64,000 nucleotides of DNA. It comes from Robiginitalea sp. SC105 (lineage in GTDB: Bacteria; Bacteroidota; Bacteroidia; Flavobacteriales; Flavobacteriaceae). The translations under genes were made by a program, and so were the position numbers. The stretch's first letter is position 1, and every line of letters begins with the position of its first letter. Below are positions 60,654 to 64,000 of the stretch, one piece after another. The DNA lies in assembly GCF_014243345.1 (NCBI RefSeq), contig NZ_JACLZF010000002.1, positions 1,240,001-1,304,000 on the forward strand, read 5' to 3'. The notes under the pieces were generated by a model. The model saw only the letters and a program-made list of their open reading frames with translations. It did no database searches and had not been told where the DNA came from.

Positions 60654-61439
60654 TCAATTGTTGCTAAAATAACCTTTCATAATGCCCCGTTGCGAATCCC
60701 GGATAAACTGGAGGATCTCGTCTCGTTCGGGGGTTGCTTCCACTTCGGCCTCGATGATCTGTACGGCCTGGGAATTGTTGTAGTTGCGCTGGTAAAGGAT
60801 GCGGTAGATATTCTGGATTTCCCGGATCTTTTCTGCCGTAAAGCCCCGGCGCCGCAGGCCTACGGAATTGATCCCCACATAGGACATCGGTTCCCGGGCA
60901 CCCTTGACATAGGGCGGTACGTCCTTGCGGACAAGCGACCCCCCGGTGACAAAGGCGTGGGTGCCGATGGAAACAAACTGGTGGACTGCCACCAGGCCCG
61001 CCAGCACCACGTACTCCCCGATGGTCACATGTCCGGCCAGGGTAGAGTTGTTGGAAAAGATGCAATTGTTCCCCACGATGCAGTCATGGGCAATATGGCA
61101 GTAGGCCATGATCAGGCAGTTCTTGCCGATGACCGTTTTCATCCGGTCGGTCGTCCCCTTGTTGATGGTGGCGCATTCCCGGATGGTGACATTGTTCCCG
61201 ATCTCGACTGTGGTCTCTTCCCCATTGTACTTCAGGTCCTGAGGGGGGGCCGAGATAACGGCTCCCGGGAAAATATTGCAGTTCTTGCCAATGCGGGCCC
61301 CTTCCATGATGGTCACGTTCGACCCGATCCAGGAACCCTCCCCGATCGTTACATTGTTATGGATGGTCGCAAAGGGCTCAATAACCACATTTTTGGCAAT
61401 CTTGGCACCCGGGTGCACATAGGCCAGCGGTTGATTCAT
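60654..61439 (-). CDS. lpxA: UDP-N-acetylglucosamine acyltransferase
   Basis: 261 residues. Beta-helix repeats (NVVIEPFATIHNNVTIGEGS, SNVTIMEGARIGKNC), catalytic His in MAYCHIAHDCIVGNN, then a C-terminal helical domain (GLRRRGFTAEKIREIQNIYR). First step of lipid A synthesis. Starts 1 bp after the lpxC/fabZ stop. Confidence 0.96.
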   Translation of the reverse strand: MNQPLAYVHPGAKIAKNVVIEPFATIHNNVTIGEGSWIGSNVTIMEGARIGKNCNIFPGAVISAPPQDLKYNGEETTVEIGNNVTIRECATINKGTTDRMKTVIGKNCLIMAYCHIAHDCIVGNNCIFSNNSTLAGHVTIGEYVVLAGLVAVHQFVSIGTHAFVTGGSLVRKDVPPYVKGAREPMSYVGINSVGLRRRGFTAEKIREIQNIYRILYQRNYNNSQAVQIIEAEVEATPERDEILQFIRDSQRGIMKGYFSNN

Positions 61440-61440
61440 A

Positions 61441-62835
61441 CTAGTCGTTTTTGGTTTTTACGATCTGGGCCATCAGTTCCGCCTCGGAAACCAGTTTCCC
61501 GTTCGCATAGGCGTAAGCGGACATATGGCAGATGCCGCGACGAATCGGCGACATCAGATCGCATTTGAAAATAAGTGTATCCCCTGGAACCACCTGTTGC
61601 TTGAATTTTACATTGTCAATCTTCATGAAATAGGTCAGGTAGTTCTCCGGATCGGGAACGGTACTCAATACCAGGATCCCGCCGGTCTGGGCCATGGCTT
61701 CCACCTGGAGGACGCCGGGCATAACCGGGGCGCCGGGGAAGTGCCCCACAAAAAACGGTTCGTTCATGGTGACGTTCTTGACCCCCACCACATGGGTGTC
61801 CGACAGTTCCAGGATCTTATCCACCAGCAGGAAGGGTGGCCGGTGCGGCAGCATCTTCATGATCTGGGTGATATCCATCAGGGGTGTCTGGTGCAGGTCG
61901 TATTTGGGAACCTTGTTCCGCTTCTCCATCTTAATGGTCTTGGAAAGTTTTTTGGCAAACTGGGTGTTCACATAGTGGCCCGGCTTGTTTGCAATTACCT
62001 TTCCTTTGATCCGGGTCCCGATCAGGGCCAGGTCGCCGATCACGTCCAGCAGTTTATGCCGGGCCGCCTCGTTCGGATGGTGCAGGGTCAGGTTGTCCAA
62101 AATCCCATTGGGCTTTACGGACAGTTTCTTTTTCTTGAAGGCCTTTTCCAACTTTTTCATGGTATCCCCGGAAATCTCCTTATCCACGTAAACGATGGCA
62201 TTGTTCAGGTCCCCGCCTTTGATCAGGCCGTTTTCCAATAACATTTCCAATTCGTGCAGGAAGCTGAAGGTACGCGCGTTGGCAATCTCCGATTTGAAAT
62301 CGGACAGGTGTTCCAGGGTGGCATTTTGGGTCCCCAGTACCTTGGTGCCGAAATCCACCATGGTGGTTACCTGGTATTCGTCCGAGGGGATGACCGTGAT
62401 TTCGCTCCCGGTGGCCTCATCCCGATAGGAAACCACATCCGTGATTTCGTAGACCTCCCGTTCGGCATCCTGCTCGACGATCCCTGCATTTTCGAGGGCC
62501 TCGACGAAATATTTGGAGGAACCATCCATAATCGGGGGTTCCGGGGCATCCAGCTCTATCAGGACATTGTCGATATCAAGGCCTACCAGGGCCGCCAGCA
62601 CGTGTTCGGAGGTCTGGATTTTCACCCCTCGTTTCTCCAGGTTGGTGCCGCGCTGGGTATTGATCACATAGTTGGCATCCGCCTCGATAATCGGTTCCCC
62701 CTCCAGATCGACACGCTTAAAGGCAAAACCATGGTTCTCGGGGGCAGGAACAAACTTCATGGTAACCTGCTCGCCGGTATGCAGGCCTACGCCCTGCAGG
62801 GTTACCTCCTTGGCAATGGTTCTTTGCTTGGTCAT
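61441..62835 (-). CDS. lpxC/fabZ: LpxC/FabZ fusion enzyme
   Basis: 464 residues from MTKQRTIAKEV. LpxC half (about 1-305): GVGLHTGEQVTMKF, zinc ligands in SEHVLAALVGLDIDN and AARHKLLDVIGDLAL, ANARTFSFLHE. FabZ half (about 318-464): LPHRPPFLLVDKI with catalytic His, and GHFPGAPVMPGVLQVEAMAQ with Glu. LpxC deacetylates UDP-acyl-GlcNAc; FabZ dehydrates 3-hydroxyacyl-ACP, and the two draw on the same pool. The fusion is typical of Bacteroidetes. Neighbouring gaps are 1-4 bp. Confidence 0.96.
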   Translation of the reverse strand: MTKQRTIAKEVTLQGVGLHTGEQVTMKFVPAPENHGFAFKRVDLEGEPIIEADANYVINTQRGTNLEKRGVKIQTSEHVLAALVGLDIDNVLIELDAPEPPIMDGSSKYFVEALENAGIVEQDAEREVYEITDVVSYRDEATGSEITVIPSDEYQVTTMVDFGTKVLGTQNATLEHLSDFKSEIANARTFSFLHELEMLLENGLIKGGDLNNAIVYVDKEISGDTMKKLEKAFKKKKLSVKPNGILDNLTLHHPNEAARHKLLDVIGDLALIGTRIKGKVIANKPGHYVNTQFAKKLSKTIKMEKRNKVPKYDLHQTPLMDITQIMKMLPHRPPFLLVDKILELSDTHVVGVKNVTMNEPFFVGHFPGAPVMPGVLQVEAMAQTGGILVLSTVPDPENYLTYFMKIDNVKFKQQVVPGDTLIFKCDLMSPIRRGICHMSAYAYANGKLVSEAELMAQIVKTKND

Positions 62836-62839
62836 ATAG

Positions 62840-63862
62840 CTAATTACCGTTTTTCTTTTCAAGCGACTCTACCCGGTTTACCAACCTGGGAAGGTTCTTA
62901 AAATGGACGTATGATTTATTGAAGTCCCCGTAATTGAGGGCTGGGGAACCCTGCAGCACTTCATCATCCCGGACATTGCGGCCAATGCCGGACTGCGCCT
63001 GTATCTTGACCCGGTCACCTATCAGGATGTGGCCCACGATGCCCACCTGGCCGCCGATCATGCAATGCTTGCCGATCTTCGTAGATCCGGCCACGCCCGT
63101 TTGTGCAGCGATTACGGTATGTTCGCCGATTTCCACATTGTGAGCAATCTGAATCTGGTTGTCGAGTTTGACCCCCCGCCTCAGAATGGTCGAACCCAGG
63201 GTGGCCCGGTCGATGGTGGTGCCAGCACCAATATCCACGTGGTCCTCCAGGATAACGTTCCCGGTTTGCGGGATCTTGGAGTAGACCCCTTCGTCATCGG
63301 GGGCAAACCCGAATCCGTCGGCGCCGATGATGGCGCCGCTGTGTACCACGCAGTCGCGGCCAATTTGAGTTTCGGAATAGATTTTGGCGCCGGCAAACAC
63401 AATGGTGTTGTCGCCAATGACCACATTGTCCCCGATATAGGCGTTCGGGTAAATCTTCACATTGTCCCCCAGCCGGACATTGTTTCCCACATAACAGAAT
63501 GCGCCGAGGTAGCAATCCTTCCCATATACGGCCGAATCGGCAATATGGACCGGGCTTTCAATACCGGTCTTGGTACTTTTGACCTGGTCGTAATACGCCA
63601 GGAGTTTTGAAAAGGACTTATAGGCATCCTCCACCTTGATCAGGGTGGTGGAAAGTGACTGCTCAGGCACAAAGTCCTTATTGACAATGATAATGGAGGC
63701 CTCAGTGCTGTAGATATAGGGGGTATACTTGGGATTGGCCAGGAAAGTCAGTGAACCAGCCTCGCCTTCCTCAATTTTTGACAACTTGTGAACGGCAATT
63801 TCGGGGTTGCCCTCAATTTCGCCTTCAAGGATGCCTGCAATCTGACTGGCCGTAAATTCCAA
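62840..63862 (-). CDS. lpxD: UDP-3-O-(3-hydroxyacyl)glucosamine N-acyltransferase
   Basis: 340 residues. N-terminal uridine-binding domain (about 1-100), then a hexapeptide beta-helix ([20 protein letters not shown]) with [19 protein letters not shown] bearing the catalytic His, and a C-terminal helix. Third enzyme of lipid A synthesis. It leads the lpxC-lpxA-efp-lpxD2 block and follows the partial gene at the window edge by 47 bp. Confidence 0.96.
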   Translation of the reverse strand: MEFTASQIAGILEGEIEGNPEIAVHKLSKIEEGEAGSLTFLANPKYTPYIYSTEASIIIVNKDFVPEQSLSTTLIKVEDAYKSFSKLLAYYDQVKSTKTGIESPVHIADSAVYGKDCYLGAFCYVGNNVRLGDNVKIYPNAYIGDNVVIGDNTIVFAGAKIYSETQIGRDCVVHSGAIIGADGFGFAPDDEGVYSKIPQTGNVILEDHVDIGAGTTIDRATLGSTILRRGVKLDNQIQIAHNVEIGEHTVIAAQTGVAGSTKIGKHCMIGGQVGIVGHILIGDRVKIQAQSGIGRNVRDDEVLQGSPALNYGDFNKSYVHFKNLPRLVNRVESLEKKNGN

Positions 63863-63909
63863 GTGTGCTGCGTGCTAATTGATTTCAGTGGAGACAAAAG
63901 TAAGAAAAA

Positions 63910-64000
63910 TTAGTATACGCCTTTCTTGGGGTAGCAGATATAGTGCTTCACCACATCGGCCGAGAGGGCCTGCAGATTGAGTTGGTCCGAGGTGCTTGCC
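63910..64000 (-). CDS. 3' end of an unidentified gene (truncated by window edge)
   Basis: About 30 codons in one frame end in TAA: STSDQLNLQALSADVVKHYI then CYPKKGVY. In flavobacteria an HD-domain phosphohydrolase gene often precedes lpxD, and this could be its C-terminus. The fragment is too short to confirm it. Confidence 0.5.
   Translation of the reverse strand, partial: ASTSDQLNLQALSADVVKHYICYPKKGVY

Noticed and set aside
59796-61568. 590-codon open frame on the + strand opposite lpxD2, efp and lpxA
   Set aside because: The minus strand carries three well-recognised enzymes with catalytic motifs. Long antisense frames are expected from the codon bias of a GC-rich genome, and the antisense peptide has no family features.
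1-64000. CRISPR arrays, insertion sequences, integrase or att sites
   Set aside because: No regularly spaced repeats, transposase or integrase motifs, or flanking inverted repeats were found anywhere in the window.

Overview
The window looks like core chromosome of a high-GC marine flavobacterium. The evidence is the fused lpxC/fabZ gene, bifunctional hisB and hisIE, a short primary sigma factor, several lipoproteins with the Bacteroidetes type of lipobox, MenB (menaquinone), TAnnTTTG-like -7 boxes, and few Shine-Dalgarno sites. The GC content (mid-50s by eye) and gene content fit a Robiginitalea-like organism; that name is an inference, not a search result. I see no rRNA, tRNA, CRISPR array, insertion sequence or prophage.

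Layout. 1-2.8 kb: 3' part of a trehalose synthase-maltokinase fusion. 2.8-10 kb: alcohol dehydrogenase, OsmC, fasciclin lipoprotein, a short-chain dehydrogenase, a DUF4382 lipoprotein, an HELGH metallopeptidase-like protein and a GH3-family enzyme. 10.1-10.7 kb: a stretch without long ORFs that holds three small ORFs, two of them clearly paralogous. 10.7-18.6 kb: a gene remnant, an amidohydrolase and a tight molybdenum-cofactor operon (moaD-moaA-mobA-moeB/rhodanese-tauE-moeA-xdhC-mocA). 18.8-22.4 kb, divergent: a TsdA-like dihaem cytochrome, a porin and a VWA lipoprotein. 22.6-31 kb: peptidase M14, an amidase, a 3D-domain protein, a beta-lactamase-like hydrolase, menB, a helicase, ghrA and a DUF6155 protein. 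31.3-37.9 kb: rpoD, a second pair of paralogous small ORFs, a soluble histidine kinase with a degenerate Hpt-like tail, a dipeptidase, a thioesterase and a DUF2461 protein. 38-43.8 kb: cysE-cysM, a secreted protein, dps, corA, truA and a membrane protein. 43.8-46.4 kb: a MoxR-VWA pair. 46.5-54.3 kb: a complete his operon. 54.3-57.3 kb: an SPFH protein, a VWA membrane protein and a 48-residue membrane protein. 57.3-64 kb: fabG, sucD and the lipid A cluster lpxD-lpxC/fabZ-lpxA-efp-lpxD2.

How the parts work together. The his genes (G-D-C-B-H-A-[DinB]-F-IE) lie behind a recognisable attenuator. A 17-codon leader peptide with three consecutive His codons is followed by a strong intrinsic terminator. 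The 5' arm of that terminator can pair instead with leader codons 14-16, the arrangement expected for ribosome-stalling control by histidyl-tRNA. The molybdenum-cofactor operon supplies both cytosine (mocA, xdhC) and guanine (mobA) dinucleotide branches, but no molybdoenzyme, moaC or moaE lies nearby.

The least explained material is small. It comprises the RVRW small-ORF group at 10.2-10.65 kb, the Y-F-LNE small-ORF pair at 32.2-32.5 kb, two single-span membrane micro-proteins, and several short direct or inverted repeats between genes.
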